Shown one piece after another: positions 17,131 through 27,686 of a stretch of 64,000 bases of DNA. A program made the position numbers and the translations under genes. Within the stretch, counting starts at the first letter, position 1. Every line of letters starts with the position of its first letter. Below the pieces are notes generated by a model. That model was given only the letters and a program-made list of their open reading frames with translations, was not told the origin of the DNA and searched no databases. This DNA is from Paracoccaceae bacterium (GTDB lineage Bacteria > Pseudomonadota > Alphaproteobacteria > Rhodobacterales > Rhodobacteraceae): NCBI GenBank assembly GCA_030148225.1, contig JASBTX010000032.1:114796-178795 (forward strand). Reading direction: 5' to 3'.

Positions 17131-17949
17131 ATGGCGGCGGGATTACTGGCAGGCAAACGCGGGCTGATCATGGGGCTTGCGAATGACAAATCCATCGCCT
17201 GGGGCATCGCCAAGGCCTGCGCCGACGCGGGTGCCGAACTGGCCTTTTCCTATCAGGGTGAGGCGCTGAAAAAGCGGGTGGGTCCGCTGGCAGAGTCGCT
17301 TGGTTCCGACAAGATGATCGAATGTGACGTGTCTGATCATGCTTCGCTCGATGCGCTGTTTGACCATCTGAAAGATGCCTGGGGTCAGTTGGACTTCGTC
17401 GTGCATGCGATCGGATTTTCCGACAAGAACGAGTTGCGCGGGCGCTATGTCGACACAACGGCCGAGAATTTCCGCATGACGATGGATATCTCGGTCTATT
17501 CCTTTACCGCCGTGGCGCGACGCGCGGCGGCGATGATGCCGGATGGCGGGTCGATGCTTACGCTGACCTATTACGGAGCCGAGCAGGTGATGCCGCATTA
17601 CAATGTGATGGGTGTGGCCAAGGCGGCGCTGGAGGCGTCGGTCAAATATCTTGCCGAGGATCTGGGCAAGGACAATATCCGCGTCAACGCCATCTCGGCC
17701 GGGCCGATCAAGACGCTGGCGGCCAGTGGTATCGGCGATTTCCGCTATATCATGAAGTGGAACGAACTGAACTCGCCGCTCAGGCGCAACGTGACCCAGG
17801 AAGAGGTCGGCAAATCGGCGCTGTATCTGCTGTCTGATCTGGGCTCGGCGGTGACGGGTGAGAACCTGCATGTCGATGCGGGCTATCATGTCGTTGGCAT
17901 GAAGGCGGTGGACGCGCCCGATATCGATGCGGTGACCGGGCGGAAATAG
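17131..17949 (+). CDS. fabI: Enoyl-[acyl-carrier-protein] reductase (NADH), FabI
   Basis: A 272-aa SDR-type enoyl-ACP reductase for the last step of fatty acid elongation. LLAGKRGLIMGLANDKSIAWGIA is the FabI-specific nucleotide-binding N terminus, VHAIGFSD follows, and the catalytic Tyr-x6-Lys is seen in HYNVMGVAKAALE. GENLHVDAGYHVVGM is the usual C-terminal region. The ATG after the TTG at 17128 was chosen. It is the triclosan and isoniazid-type target family. It is followed after 79 bp by gpt in the same direction. Confidence 0.93.
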   Translation: MAAGLLAGKRGLIMGLANDKSIAWGIAKACADAGAELAFSYQGEALKKRVGPLAESLGSDKMIECDVSDHASLDALFDHLKDAWGQLDFVVHAIGFSDKNELRGRYVDTTAENFRMTMDISVYSFTAVARRAAAMMPDGGSMLTLTYYGAEQVMPHYNVMGVAKAALEASVKYLAEDLGKDNIRVNAISAGPIKTLAASGIGDFRYIMKWNELNSPLRRNVTQEEVGKSALYLLSDLGSAVTGENLHVDAGYHVVGMKAVDAPDIDAVTGRK

Positions 17950-18028
17950 ATGCGCGCGGCGGCGAAGTGGAACGGGAACCGGTCTGCCCTGCGCGGGGAA
18001 TGAACAAGAATGCTGCCGGAGGGGATAG

Positions 18029-18532
18029 ATGACCGATCGTCTGCCACATGAGAAAGGGTTCCACGTCAGCTGGGACCAGATTCACCGCGATGCGCGGGCG
18101 CTGGCCTGGCGGCTGGACGGGCACGGGCCGGATGACGGCGGCTGGCGGGCCATCGTCGCCATCACGCGGGGCGGCATGGCCCCGGCGATGATCGTCGCGC
18201 GCGAACTGGATGTGCGTACCGTCGATACGATCAGCGTGAAATCCTATGACCACCAGTCGCAGTCCGACGCGAAGATCCTGAAATCGCCCGATCCCGATCT
18301 GATGGGTGACGGCACCGGCATTCTGGTGATCGATGATCTGGTCGACAGCGGCAAGACGCTGGAGAAGGTGCGCGAGTTGCTGCCCGAGGCGCATTTCGCA
18401 ACCGTCTATGCCAAGCCGTCGGGGCGGCCGCAGGTCGATACGTTTATCACCGAGGTCAGTCAGGATACCTGGATATTCTTTCCATGGGACATGGCGCTGC
18501 AATATGTTCAGCCCTTTCGGGGATCGGACTGA
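18029..18532 (+). CDS. gpt: Xanthine (xanthine-guanine) phosphoribosyltransferase
   Basis: A 167-aa purine salvage enzyme that joins xanthine or guanine to PRPP. The PRPP-binding motif is [12 protein letters not shown] (about residues 102-113), with [17 protein letters not shown] as the pyrophosphate loop and the Gpt-type C terminus [18 protein letters not shown]. Length and order match E. coli Gpt rather than Hpt. A GGAGGGG ribosome site is 7 bp before the ATG. The following aminotransferase gene starts 8 bp after the stop. Confidence 0.9.
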   Translation: MTDRLPHEKGFHVSWDQIHRDARALAWRLDGHGPDDGGWRAIVAITRGGMAPAMIVARELDVRTVDTISVKSYDHQSQSDAKILKSPDPDLMGDGTGILVIDDLVDSGKTLEKVRELLPEAHFATVYAKPSGRPQVDTFITEVSQDTWIFFPWDMALQYVQPFRGSD

Positions 18533-18540
18533 CGGGCGTC

Positions 18541-19731
18541 ATGCGCAGCCCGCTGAATGCCGATCTGGCGCGCACCGCGCCCTCGCCCATCATGGAGGTG
18601 CTGGGCTGGGTGGCCACCACGCCCCTGCCACAGGACCGGCCCCTGATCGATCTGAGCCAGGCCGCACCGGCCGAGCCGCCGCCGCTGGCGATGCGCGAGG
18701 CGATGGCCGATCTGGTGGTGCGTGCCGACAACGTTCATCTTTATGGCAACGTTCTGGGCCTTGATGAACTGCGCGCGGCACTGGCGGCGCGCTGGTCGGG
18801 GCAATATGGCCGGGGGATCGGTGCCGATCAGGTTGCCATCACGGCGGGGTGCAATCAGGCCTTCAGCGCCGTGATCTCCAGCCTCGCGGCGGCGGGCGAT
18901 GCGGTGATCCTGCCCGCGCCATGGTATTTCAACCACAAAATGTGGTTCGACATGCAGGGGATCGGGACGCAGATTCTGCAGACCGGTGCCGATTTTCTGC
19001 CCGACCCCGAGCGGGCGGCGGCGCTGATCACACCCGAAACACGGGCCATCGTGCTGGTGTCGCCCAACAATCCGGCGGGGGTTGAGTATCCCGCATCGCT
19101 GGTGGCGGCATTTTATGCGCTGGCCCGCGCCCGTGGCATCGCGCTGATCATCGACCAGACCTATTGCGATTTCGACAGCCGGGACGGTCGGCCACATGAC
19201 CTGTATGACGATCCCGACTGGGCCGATACGCTGATCAGCCTATACAGTTTTTCCAAATCCTACCGCCTGACGGGCCACCGTGTAGGGGCGATCATCGCCG
19301 GGCGCGCGCGGCTGGCCGAGATCGAGAAATTTCTTGATTGCAACACGATCTGCGCCAATCAGCTGGGCCAGCATGCCGCGTTGTGGGGTTTGCGCAATCT
19401 TGATCAGTGGCTGGCCGGTGAACGCGCGGAAATCCTGTCGCGCCGGGCGCTGCTGGAGCGGGAATTCGCAGCGCTGGAGGGCTGGGAACTTTGCGGGATC
19501 GGCGGGTATTTCGCCTATGTCCGCCATCCGTTTGACGAAAATTCCGACAGGCTGGCGCGGCGTTTGCTGGCCGAGGCGGGGCTTTTGATATTGCCGGGGA
19601 TGATGTTCGGACCGTCGCGGGATGCGGGCGGGTCAGGTCAGGCCGAGGAAACGCTGCGCATCGCCTTTGCCAATGCCGGTGAAACGGGGCTGAAAACGGC
19701 GCTGGCGCGTCTCGCAGAGGTGAACGCCTGA
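18541..19731 (+). CDS. PLP-dependent class I/II aminotransferase
   Basis: A 396-aa fold-type I aminotransferase. TAGCNQAFSAVISSL, PAPWYFNHKMWFD (stacking aromatic), VSPNNPAG, DQTYCDF and the PLP-lysine segment SLYSFSKSYRLTGHRVG are all in place, as is the C-terminal LRIAFAN arginine region. The amino donor and acceptor cannot be deduced; aspartate-, aromatic- and alanine-type enzymes share these motifs. ATG at 18541 was preferred because an upstream ATG would overlap the gpt gene by about 50 bp. Likely co-transcribed with gpt. Confidence 0.85.
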   Translation: MRSPLNADLARTAPSPIMEVLGWVATTPLPQDRPLIDLSQAAPAEPPPLAMREAMADLVVRADNVHLYGNVLGLDELRAALAARWSGQYGRGIGADQVAITAGCNQAFSAVISSLAAAGDAVILPAPWYFNHKMWFDMQGIGTQILQTGADFLPDPERAAALITPETRAIVLVSPNNPAGVEYPASLVAAFYALARARGIALIIDQTYCDFDSRDGRPHDLYDDPDWADTLISLYSFSKSYRLTGHRVGAIIAGRARLAEIEKFLDCNTICANQLGQHAALWGLRNLDQWLAGERAEILSRRALLEREFAALEGWELCGIGGYFAYVRHPFDENSDRLARRLLAEAGLLILPGMMFGPSRDAGGSGQAEETLRIAFANAGETGLKTALARLAEVNA

Positions 19732-19791
19732 GCGCTTGCCCCGCCGGGTGGAACCCAATAAGACGAGGCGACGTTCTGACAAGGGGTTCCC

Positions 19792-21684
19792 ATGGCAAAG
19801 ACGCTGCGTTCGAAAAAGGCAAATGCCTTTATCTATATCCTTCTGGGTCTGCTGATCGTGGGCCTCATGGGCTTTGGCATCAACAATTTCGGCGGTTCGG
19901 TCGCCTCGGTCGCGCGTGTGGGCGATGTGGAGATCACGGCGGATGAATATGCACGGGCCCTGCAGCAGGACCTGCAGCAGTTGCAGCGCCAGACGGGATT
20001 GCAGCTGAGCGTGACGGATTTGCGCAGCTTTGGCCGGGATCAGGCGGTGATGGAATCGCTTTTGTCGAACGCGGCGCTGCGCAACGAGGCCGGGCGGCTG
20101 GGCCTGTCGATCGGCGATGCACGGCTTTTCGAACGGATATCCAGTATCGAGGGTTTCCAGTCGCTGAGCGGCGGTTTCGACCGCGATGCCTATCGGCTGC
20201 GGTTGCGCCAGCAGGGGCTGAGCGTCGCCGAGTTCGAGGATCAGATGCGCAGCGAGTCCGCTGCCGGTATCCTTCAGGTGGCCATCGTGGGTGGTGTGCC
20301 GGTGCCGGATGTCTATAGCAATACACTCATGGGTTTCCTGCGCGAGAGGCGCAGTTTTGAATGGGCACGTCTGGGTGAGGAATTGCTGAGCGAACCGCTC
20401 GCCGCACCGACAGCGGGCGATCTGACCACCTATTACGAGGCCAATCCCGACGCCTTCACCCTGCCCGAGGCCCGGCGCATTACCTACGCATGGCTGACGC
20501 CCGGGATGCTGGCCCAAAGCATCGATGTGACGGATGATGAGTTGCAGGCGCTATATGACCGGCGCGAAGCGGAATATGTCCGCGAAGAGCGGCGGATCGT
20601 CGACCGCCTGATCTATCCAAGCGAAGAGGCCGCCAGCGCGGCGCGCGCGCGGCTCGATGCCGGCGAAGCCACGTTTCAGGACCTGGTCGAGGAACGTGGT
20701 CTGCAAATGAGCGATGTCGATCTGGGTGATGTCATCGAATACGATCTGAGCATCGATGCGGGCGAACTGGTGTTCGGGGCGGCCGATCTGGGCGTGATCG
20801 GCCCGGTCGAATCGGAAATCGGACCGGCGCTGTTCCGGCTGAACGCCATTCTGGCGGCGCAGACGCGCACGCTGGAGGATGTGCGCGATGAACTGCGTGC
20901 CGAGATCGTGGATGACCGCGCCCGGCGCGAGATTCTGGACAACCTGAATGATTTCGACGACCTGCTGGCGGGTGGTGCCACGATCGAGCAGCTGGCCGAT
21001 GAAACTCCGCTGGAGCTGGGCACCGTGGACCTGACCGACGACACCATTGACGGCATCGCCGGCTATGATGCGTTTCGCAATGCGGCGCTGCAGGCAACGG
21101 CCGCCGATTTCCCCGAATTGCTGACACTGGACGATGGCGGTGTCTTTGCGCTGCGGCTGGACGAGATCATCGCCCCAAGGCTGCAGTCCGAAGCCGATGT
21201 CGCCGACGAATTGCGCGCAGCATGGCAGGCACAGGCGACGCGCGAGGCCATCCGCGCCATTGGCGAGGCCGCGCAGCCCGCGCTTGAAACCGGCGGGGCA
21301 TTTTCCGAACAGGGCCTGACGGCGCAGAACGAAGAGGCGCTGACCCGCGACGCCAGCATCGATGGCGCGCCGGTATCGCTGATGCGTGATGTCTTCGAGA
21401 TGGAGAAGGGCAAGACCGGGATTTTCGAAGATGACGCGGGGCTTTACCTGATCCGGCTGAACGACATTCTGGAACCGGCGGCAGAAGATGACGACAGCGC
21501 CGCGCTGCGCGATGCGGTCGAAAATCAGGCCCGCAGCGGCATTGCGCAGGACCTCTTTGACCAGTATGGCCGGGCGCTGCAGGAAACGGCGGGGATCGAG
21601 CTGGATCAGCGGGTGATCAACGCCGTGCAGACGCAGCTTTCGACCGGGGCGCCCGCGGGCTTTCCGGGGCCGCTCGGGAACTGA
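19792..21684 (+). CDS. ppiD: PpiD-like periplasmic peptidyl-prolyl isomerase / chaperone
   Basis: A 630-aa inner-membrane-anchored folding factor. Residues about 12-35 are one transmembrane helix (FIYILLGLLIVGLMGFGI); then a SurA_N-like region with ARVGDVEITADEYARAL, LLSNAALRNEAGRLGLSIGD and F.RDAYRLRLRQQGLS; then a degenerate parvulin-like domain around residues 250-370; and a C-terminal helical tail. PpiD sits at the Sec translocon exit and helps secreted proteins. The gene ends 15 bp before trpE, so the two may be transcribed together, although they have no functional link. Confidence 0.85.
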   Translation: MAKTLRSKKANAFIYILLGLLIVGLMGFGINNFGGSVASVARVGDVEITADEYARALQQDLQQLQRQTGLQLSVTDLRSFGRDQAVMESLLSNAALRNEAGRLGLSIGDARLFERISSIEGFQSLSGGFDRDAYRLRLRQQGLSVAEFEDQMRSESAAGILQVAIVGGVPVPDVYSNTLMGFLRERRSFEWARLGEELLSEPLAAPTAGDLTTYYEANPDAFTLPEARRITYAWLTPGMLAQSIDVTDDELQALYDRREAEYVREERRIVDRLIYPSEEAASAARARLDAGEATFQDLVEERGLQMSDVDLGDVIEYDLSIDAGELVFGAADLGVIGPVESEIGPALFRLNAILAAQTRTLEDVRDELRAEIVDDRARREILDNLNDFDDLLAGGATIEQLADETPLELGTVDLTDDTIDGIAGYDAFRNAALQATAADFPELLTLDDGGVFALRLDEIIAPRLQSEADVADELRAAWQAQATREAIRAIGEAAQPALETGGAFSEQGLTAQNEEALTRDASIDGAPVSLMRDVFEMEKGKTGIFEDDAGLYLIRLNDILEPAAEDDDSAALRDAVENQARSGIAQDLFDQYGRALQETAGIELDQRVINAVQTQLSTGAPAGFPGPLGN

Positions 21685-21699
21685 GGACGGCGAAGACCG

Positions 21700-23211
21700 A
21701 TGAAGCTCATCCCTGAATTCAGCGAGTTCGCGCGCGGCTTTGATGCGGGCGAAAATCAGGTTGTCTATGTCCGGCTGGCCGCCGATCTGGACACGCCTGT
21801 TTCGCTGATGCTCAAGCTGGCGGATGCGCGCGAGAACAGTTTCATGCTGGAATCGGTGACCGGCGGCGAGGTGCGCGGCCGCTATTCCATGGTCGGCATG
21901 AAGCCCGATCTGATCTGGGATTGCCGGGGCAGCACGGCGCGGCTGAACCGGGATGCGCGTTTCGACGCCGCTGCCTATGTGGACGAAACGACCGATCCGC
22001 TGACCAGCCTGCGCAACCTGCTGGCCGAAAGCCGGGTCGACATGCCCGACGATCTGCCGCCGATGTCGGTGGGGCTTTTCGGGTTTCTGGGCTATGACAT
22101 GATCCGTCTGGTCGAGCATCTGCCCGATATCAATCCCGATCCGCTTGACCTGCCCGACGCGGTGATGTTGCGGCCATCGGTCGTGGCGGTACTGGACGGG
22201 GTCAAGGGCGAGGTCATCATCGTTTCGCCCGCATGGGCCAATTCTGGGCTGTCGGCCAAGGCGGCCTATGCGCAGGCCTCGGAGCGGGTCATGGATGCCG
22301 TGCGTGATCTGGAGCGCGCGCCGCGCGCCGCCGACCGCAACCTTGGCGACATGGTCGAGATCGGCGAGCCGGTCTCGAATTTCACGCGCGCGGGCTATAA
22401 GGAAGCGGTCGAGAAGGCCAAGGAATATATCCGCGCCGGTGACATTTTTCAGGTTGTGCCGTCACAGCGCTGGACACAGGATTTCCCGCTGCCGCCCTTT
22501 TCGCTTTATCGTTCGCTAAGGCGCACAAACCCGTCGCCTTTCATGTTCTTCTTCAATTTCGGCGGTTTTCAGATCGTGGGGGCCAGCCCCGAGATTCTGG
22601 TGCGCCTGCGCGACCGCGAGGTGACGATCCGGCCCATTGCAGGCACCCGCCCGCGCGGCAAAACGCCCGACGAGGACAAGGCCCTGGCCGAGGATCTGCT
22701 GTCGGACAAGAAGGAACTGGCCGAGCATCTGATGCTGCTGGATCTGGGGCGCAACGATACCGGCAAAGTATCCAAGATCGGCACCGTGCGCCCGACCGAG
22801 CAGTTCATCATCGAGCATTACAGCCACGTGATGCACATCGTCTCGAACGTGGTGGGCGAAATTTCGGATGATCACGACGCTTTGTCGGCCCTGCTGGCGG
22901 GGTTGCCCGCAGGCACGGTATCCGGCGCGCCCAAGGTCAGGGCGATGGAGATCATCGACGAGCTGGAGCCGGAAAAGCGCGGTGTCTATGGCGGCGGCTG
23001 CGGCTATTTCGCGGCCAATGGTGATATGGATATGTGTATCGCGCTCAGAACCGCGGTGCTGAAGGATCAGAAGCTTTATATTCAGGCCGGGGGTGGTGTG
23101 GTCTTTGACAGCGACCCGGATGCCGAGTTCGAAGAGACCATCAACAAATCCAAGGCGCTGAGCGCGGCGGCGCGTGACGCCGGCAGTTTCGTCCGCTCGG
23201 GTAACAGCTGA
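21700..23211 (+). CDS. trpE: Anthranilate synthase component I
   Basis: A 503-aa TrpE that converts chorismate and ammonia to anthranilate, the first committed step to tryptophan. The chorismate-binding domain shows YKEAVEKAKEYIRAGDIFQVVPSQR, SPFMFFFNFGGFQIVGASPEILV, RPIAGTRPRG, DLGRNDTGKVSKIG, SGAPKVRAMEIIDELE and the C-terminal VYGGGCGYF...IALRTAV. An N-terminal region with LMLKLADARENSFMLESVTGGEVRGRYS fits the feedback tryptophan site. The matching glutaminase trpG lies 1.6 kb downstream beyond an oppositely oriented gene. No trp leader peptide was found in the 15-bp gap before it. Confidence 0.95.
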   Translation: MKLIPEFSEFARGFDAGENQVVYVRLAADLDTPVSLMLKLADARENSFMLESVTGGEVRGRYSMVGMKPDLIWDCRGSTARLNRDARFDAAAYVDETTDPLTSLRNLLAESRVDMPDDLPPMSVGLFGFLGYDMIRLVEHLPDINPDPLDLPDAVMLRPSVVAVLDGVKGEVIIVSPAWANSGLSAKAAYAQASERVMDAVRDLERAPRAADRNLGDMVEIGEPVSNFTRAGYKEAVEKAKEYIRAGDIFQVVPSQRWTQDFPLPPFSLYRSLRRTNPSPFMFFFNFGGFQIVGASPEILVRLRDREVTIRPIAGTRPRGKTPDEDKALAEDLLSDKKELAEHLMLLDLGRNDTGKVSKIGTVRPTEQFIIEHYSHVMHIVSNVVGEISDDHDALSALLAGLPAGTVSGAPKVRAMEIIDELEPEKRGVYGGGCGYFAANGDMDMCIALRTAVLKDQKLYIQAGGGVVFDSDPDAEFEETINKSKALSAAARDAGSFVRSGNS

Positions 23212-23239
23212 TCCGCGCCCGGCGGGCCCGTCTGCCGCG

Positions 23240-24661
23240 CTAGCGCGCGCCCAAATCCATGACGGCTGATATCGGTGCCATCTGCACCTGCCCTGCCCGC
23301 GCCTCGAGTGCCCAAGTCAGAAGCGCGCGGATCGTGTTGGGATAGGTGTGGCCGATCATCACCACCGCCCCGTCCTGACCGGCCTTGAACGCGGCCCGGT
23401 CCAGATAGCGCCCGATAGGGGCTGCGGCCTCGGCCTCGGCATCGAGCTGGCGGAAGATGCGCGCGTTGGGCACATTCCGGCTGGTGGCAAGACGCGCGGC
23501 GGTATTCAGACCCTGATCATAGGTCACGAGGCCAAGGCCGATATCGGACAGCTCGCTGATCATGGCATTCAGCACGGCCTGGGTGCGGGCGATGTCGCCC
23601 GAGGGCGTATCGAGGATGCCAAGTGACGACGGATAGCTTTCGGCAAGCGTGTTCAGCATGGAACGCACGGTATCCGGATCGGCGGTCGAGAGCGTATCGG
23701 GCGCGATGACCAGCACCTCTTTGCCTGCTGTGCGATAACGCGCAATCCGGTCAACCGCATCCGGCACCGTCACGGGAATGGCGAATGTCACCGGAAATGA
23801 CAGCGCGGCGAGGTCAGGTTCGCTGATGGCGTTTTCGCCATTGTCGATCAGGATCACCGAAAAAAGCGGCGCGCCGTTCCTGTCATCGAAACGCTCGGCA
23901 TTGCGGGCATAGGGGCGGATATCGGCGGGGTCCAGCGCCTCGGTCGCGGCGGCGGCGGACTGATCCTCTTCGACCAGCGGCGAGACCGGCACGCCGATGG
24001 AATTCGGATTGGGGATGGCACGGTCGATGCTGTCGCCACCTTCCTGCAGGCCCAGAAGTTCCGGCGAAGGTTCTGCATCCTCGGGCTCGCTCGGCAGGAC
24101 GGGCAGTTCGGGCAATTCGGGCAGCGTGCCGTCATTGGCGGTCTCGGGCGCGGCGGCAGTCTCATCCGTCACGATATCGGGCGTGTCGGGCAGGCTGGCC
24201 GAATCCAGTACGCTCGCACCGAAACTTGGCGCGATTTCCTCTTCGGGGGCCTGGGGTGTTGCGGGGGCAAGGTTCAGATCGGGCAGTTCGCCACCGGTCT
24301 CCTCACCCTCGGGCAGCGGCAGGGCACCGGTCTCTTCCTCGTCTTCGGGCGTGGTCAGCGTGACGCTACCCAGATCAATCGCTTCGGGCTTTTCCGAGGG
24401 TTCGGTATCGGGTTCGCCCAGAAGATCGGGTTCGCTGACCTCGGGTGCCGAGGCGGCGGTCGCGTCGATGGCGGGGTCTTCTTCGGGGACGACGACATCC
24501 TCGTCCGGGTTGTCGCGGCTGAACTCTGACCCGGCGGGAATTTCGGCCCCTCCGGTCTGCGGAGAGACATTTGTCAGCGGCAGGTAAAGCGATGCCGCGC
24601 CCAACCCGAGCACGGCCAGCAGCCCGCCCCAGAAAAGTCCGGAAATAAACCCTTTGCCCAT
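23240..24661 (-). CDS. Divergent polysaccharide deacetylase (YibQ/DUF610 type) with acidic linker
   Basis: A 473-aa envelope protein. Residues about 5-28 are a membrane anchor ([25 protein letters not shown]). Residues about 35-240 are an acidic, Pro/Ser/Glu-rich low-complexity stretch, probably disordered and periplasmic. Residues about 245-470 form the divergent deacetylase domain with [57 protein letters not shown] and [18 protein letters not shown]. The domain family resembles NodB deacetylases but its activity is unproven. Lying on the minus strand between trpE and trpG, it matches the trpE-yibQ-trpGDC order known from Rhodobacter. Confidence 0.85.
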   Translation of the reverse strand: MGKGFISGLFWGGLLAVLGLGAASLYLPLTNVSPQTGGAEIPAGSEFSRDNPDEDVVVPEEDPAIDATAASAPEVSEPDLLGEPDTEPSEKPEAIDLGSVTLTTPEDEEETGALPLPEGEETGGELPDLNLAPATPQAPEEEIAPSFGASVLDSASLPDTPDIVTDETAAAPETANDGTLPELPELPVLPSEPEDAEPSPELLGLQEGGDSIDRAIPNPNSIGVPVSPLVEEDQSAAAATEALDPADIRPYARNAERFDDRNGAPLFSVILIDNGENAISEPDLAALSFPVTFAIPVTVPDAVDRIARYRTAGKEVLVIAPDTLSTADPDTVRSMLNTLAESYPSSLGILDTPSGDIARTQAVLNAMISELSDIGLGLVTYDQGLNTAARLATSRNVPNARIFRQLDAEAEAAAPIGRYLDRAAFKAGQDGAVVMIGHTYPNTIRALLTWALEARAGQVQMAPISAVMDLGAR

Positions 24662-24797
24662 ATCTCGGCCCTGTGTTGCATACTGTTCTGTGAACCGGGT
24701 TCAGGCGCGGAATGTGCACTTGACCCCGGTGGATGCCTCTGAGCATGTATATCGCGAGTTGGCGGTGACGACACCCCAGAAATATTCACGAGGCACC

Positions 24798-25376
24798 ATG
24801 CTGCTGCTGATCGATAACTATGACAGTTTCACCTATAACCTTGTCCATTACCTGGGCGAGTTGGGCGAAGAGGTGGTTGTGCATCGCAATGATGCGCTGA
24901 ACGTGCAGGAGGCCATGGGGCTGGGTGCGGACAAGATCGTGCTGTCACCGGGGCCCTGTGACCCGGATCAGGCCGGTATCTGTCTGGCACTGACCGAGGC
25001 CGCCGCCGAGGCAGAGATACCGCTTTTGGGCGTATGCCTTGGCCATCAGTCGATCGGGCAGGCCTTTGGTGGCCGGGTGGTGCGCCACAGCGATATCGTG
25101 CATGGCAAGATGGGCAACATGCATCACAAGGCCAGCGGGCTTTTTGCCGGTTTACCCAGCCCGTTCGCGGCGACGCGCTATCACTCGCTGGTGGTCGACC
25201 GCGAGGGTTTCCCCGAGGTGCTGGAGATCACCGCCGAACTGGAAGACGGGACGATCATGGGGCTGCAGCACCGGCAAAAGCCGATCTACGGTGTGCAGTT
25301 CCATCCCGAAAGCATTGCCTCGGAACATGGGCATGACCTTTTGAAAAACTTTCTCAGCGAAGCGGAGGCCGCGTGA
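24798..25376 (+). CDS. trpG: Anthranilate synthase component II (glutamine amidotransferase)
   Basis: A 192-aa class I glutaminase that supplies ammonia to Trp[24 protein letters not shown] is the family N terminus, the nucleophile is Cys80 in [17 protein letters not shown], and the His-Glu pair lies in [15 protein letters not shown]. The start is fixed by that N terminus; 48 upstream in-frame codons overlap the promoter of the deacetylase gene and look non-coding. The stop overlaps the trpD start (TGATG), so trpG, trpD and trpC are translationally coupled. Confidence 0.95.
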   Translation: MLLLIDNYDSFTYNLVHYLGELGEEVVVHRNDALNVQEAMGLGADKIVLSPGPCDPDQAGICLALTEAAAEAEIPLLGVCLGHQSIGQAFGGRVVRHSDIVHGKMGNMHHKASGLFAGLPSPFAATRYHSLVVDREGFPEVLEITAELEDGTIMGLQHRQKPIYGVQFHPESIASEHGHDLLKNFLSEAEAA

Positions 25377-26395
25377 TGGGCACCGATCTGAAACCGATGA
25401 TCGCCGCCGCTGCCGAGCGGGCGCTGACCCGCGATGAGGCTGAAGAGGCCTTTGCCATCCTGTTCGAGGGCAACGCGACGCCCAGCCAGATCGGCGGGTT
25501 CCTGATGGCGCTGCGCACGCGGGGGGAAACGGTTGGTGAATATGCCGCCGCTGCCGCCGTGATGCGCAGCAAATGTAACGCGGTGCGTGCGCCCGAGGGG
25601 GCGATGGATATCGTCGGCACGGGCGGCGATGGCAAGGGGACGCTGAACATCTCGACCGCGACGGCCTTTGTCGTGGCCGGGGCGGGTGTGACGGTGGCCA
25701 AGCATGGCAACCGCAACCTGTCGTCTAAATCGGGCGCGGCGGATGCGCTGACCGAGATGGGGGTCAACGTCATGGTCGGCCCCGAGACGGTCGAGGCGGC
25801 GCTGGCGACCTGCGGTATCGGTTTCATGATGGCCCCGATGCATCACCCCGCGATTGCCCATGTCATGCCGACACGCGCCGAACTGGGCACGCGGACGATA
25901 TTCAACATCCTTGGCCCGCTGACCAATCCGGCGGGGGTCAAACGCCAGCTGACCGGGGCCTTTTCGCCTGACCTCATTCGGCCCATGGCCGAAACGCTGC
26001 GCGAACTCGGGTCAGAAAAGGTCTGGATCGTGCATGGCGGAGACGGCAGCGACGAATTGGCGATCTCGGCGGCGTCGCGGGTGGCGATGCTGGAAGATGG
26101 CGAGGTCAGCGAGACCGAGATCAGCCCCGGCGATGCCGGGCTGCCCGTGCATCCGTTCGAGGCGATCCTTGGCGGTACGCCTGCCGAAAACGCCCGCGCC
26201 TTTCGCGGGTTGCTGGACGGTGAGGTCTCGGCCTTTCGTGATGCGGTGCTGCTGAATTCCGCCGCCGCGCTGGTGGTCGCGGGCAAGGCCGCCGATCTGA
26301 AAGACGGGGCGGCGCAGGCCGCGGCATCGATCGACAGCGGTGCCGCCAAGGCCAAGATCGAGGCGCTGGCCGCCGTGACGCAGGGGCAGACATGA
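25376..26395 (+). CDS. trpD: Anthranilate phosphoribosyltransferase
   Basis: A 339-aa TrpD that transfers the phosphoribosyl group of PRPP to anthranilate. Motifs are [27 protein letters not shown] (PRPP/Mg loop), [23 protein letters not shown] and [38 protein letters not shown]. The ATG overlapping the trpG stop has GGAGG at 7 bp; a GTG one codon upstream is possible. The stop overlaps the trpC ATG (ATGA). Confidence 0.95.
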   Translation: MGTDLKPMIAAAAERALTRDEAEEAFAILFEGNATPSQIGGFLMALRTRGETVGEYAAAAAVMRSKCNAVRAPEGAMDIVGTGGDGKGTLNISTATAFVVAGAGVTVAKHGNRNLSSKSGAADALTEMGVNVMVGPETVEAALATCGIGFMMAPMHHPAIAHVMPTRAELGTRTIFNILGPLTNPAGVKRQLTGAFSPDLIRPMAETLRELGSEKVWIVHGGDGSDELAISAASRVAMLEDGEVSETEISPGDAGLPVHPFEAILGGTPAENARAFRGLLDGEVSAFRDAVLLNSAAALVVAGKAADLKDGAAQAAASIDSGAAKAKIEALAAVTQGQT

Positions 26396-27210
26396 GCGAG
26401 ACGATTCTGGACCGGATCAAGGCCTACAAGCTGGAAGAGGTCGCCGCCGACAAGGCCGCGCGGCCTTATGCGGCCGTGATGCGCGACGCGGAAGAGGCGC
26501 CTGCGGTCAGACCCTTTGGCGCGGCGCTGCAAAAGGCGGCGCGGGTGGGTTTCGGGCTGATCGCCGAGATCAAGAAGGCGAGCCCGTCCAAGGGGCTGAT
26601 CCGGGCCGATTTCGATCCGCCCGCGCTGGCCGAGGCCTATGCCGAGGGCGGCGCGGCCTGCCTGTCGGTCCTGACCGATACGCCATCCTTTCAGGGCGAC
26701 AAATCCTATCTGGTGGCGGCGCGCGCGGCGGTCGGTTTGCCGGTGCTGCGCAAGGATTTCATGTATGACACCTATCAGGTGGCCGAAGCACGGGCGCTGG
26801 GGGCGGATTGTATCCTGATCATCATGGCAAGCGTGTCGGACGCACAGGCGGGCGAACTGGAGGATGCCGCATTTGCACTGGGCATGGACGCGCTGATCGA
26901 GGTGCATGACGCGGGCGAACTGGAGCGGGCGCTGCGGCTGAAATCGCCGCTGATCGGGATCAACAACCGCAACCTCAAGACCTTTGAGACCACGCTGGAG
27001 ACGACGCGCAGCCTGGCCCGGCAGGTGCCCGAGGATCGCATGATCATCGCCGAGAGCGGGCTGAGTACGCCCGAGGATCTGGACGATCTGGCCCATTACG
27101 GCGCGCGCGCCTTTCTGATCGGTGAAAGCCTGATGCGCCACGAGAATGTCGCGGCGGCAACCCGGCATATTCTGAGCGGCGCCGGATCGGCGTTGGGGGG
27201 CGGGGTGTGA
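26392..27210 (+). CDS. trpC: Indole-3-glycerol-phosphate synthase
   Basis: A 272-aa monofunctional TrpC that closes the indole ring from CdRP. The TIM-barrel landmarks are [62 protein letters not shown] sequence ([14 protein letters not shown]) and [12 protein letters not shown]. TrpF is not fused, as usual in this group, and the trpF and trpBA genes are elsewhere. The stop overlaps the GTG of moaC. Confidence 0.95.
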   Translation: MSETILDRIKAYKLEEVAADKAARPYAAVMRDAEEAPAVRPFGAALQKAARVGFGLIAEIKKASPSKGLIRADFDPPALAEAYAEGGAACLSVLTDTPSFQGDKSYLVAARAAVGLPVLRKDFMYDTYQVAEARALGADCILIIMASVSDAQAGELEDAAFALGMDALIEVHDAGELERALRLKSPLIGINNRNLKTFETTLETTRSLARQVPEDRMIIAESGLSTPEDLDDLAHYGARAFLIGESLMRHENVAAATRHILSGAGSALGGGV

Positions 27211-27686
27211 GCGACCTGACCCATTTCGACGCGGGCGGTCAGGCCCATATGGTTGATGTGACCGACAAGGATGTCACCGACCGCGTTGCCGTGGCCGCTG
27301 GCTGGGTGCGCATGGCCGAGGCGACGCTGGCGCTGATCGGCGAAGGCCGCGCCGACAAGGGCGACGTTCTGGGCGTGGCGCGTCTGGCTGGGATCATGGG
27401 GGCCAAGAAAACCGCCGAACTGATCCCGCTTTGCCATCCGCTGCCGATCACGAAACTGTCGCTGGAACTGACCCCGGACGCATCATTGCCGGGCCTCCGC
27501 ATCCAGGCCACGGTCAGGACCACGGGCCAGACCGGCGTTGAGATGGAGGCGCTGACGGCGGTATCGGTCGCGGCGCTGACGCTTTATGACATGGTCAAGG
27601 CGGTGGACAAGGCGATGGAGATCGGCGGTGTGCGTCTTATCCTGAAAGAGGGGGGGAAATCGGGACGCTACGAGGCCGCGCCTTGA
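27207..27686 (+). CDS. moaC: Cyclic pyranopterin monophosphate synthase (molybdenum cofactor)
   Basis: A 159-aa MoaC, which with MoaA makes cPMP in molybdenum cofactor synthesis. Family blocks are [51 protein letters not shown] (containing the conserved Lys and His) and [27 protein letters not shown]. It begins with GTG overlapping the trpC stop (GTGTGA), after a G-rich ribosome site. Its stop in turn overlaps the TTG of moeA, so it is coupled on both sides. Confidence 0.95.
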   Translation: MSDLTHFDAGGQAHMVDVTDKDVTDRVAVAAGWVRMAEATLALIGEGRADKGDVLGVARLAGIMGAKKTAELIPLCHPLPITKLSLELTPDASLPGLRIQATVRTTGQTGVEMEALTAVSVAALTLYDMVKAVDKAMEIGGVRLILKEGGKSGRYEAAP

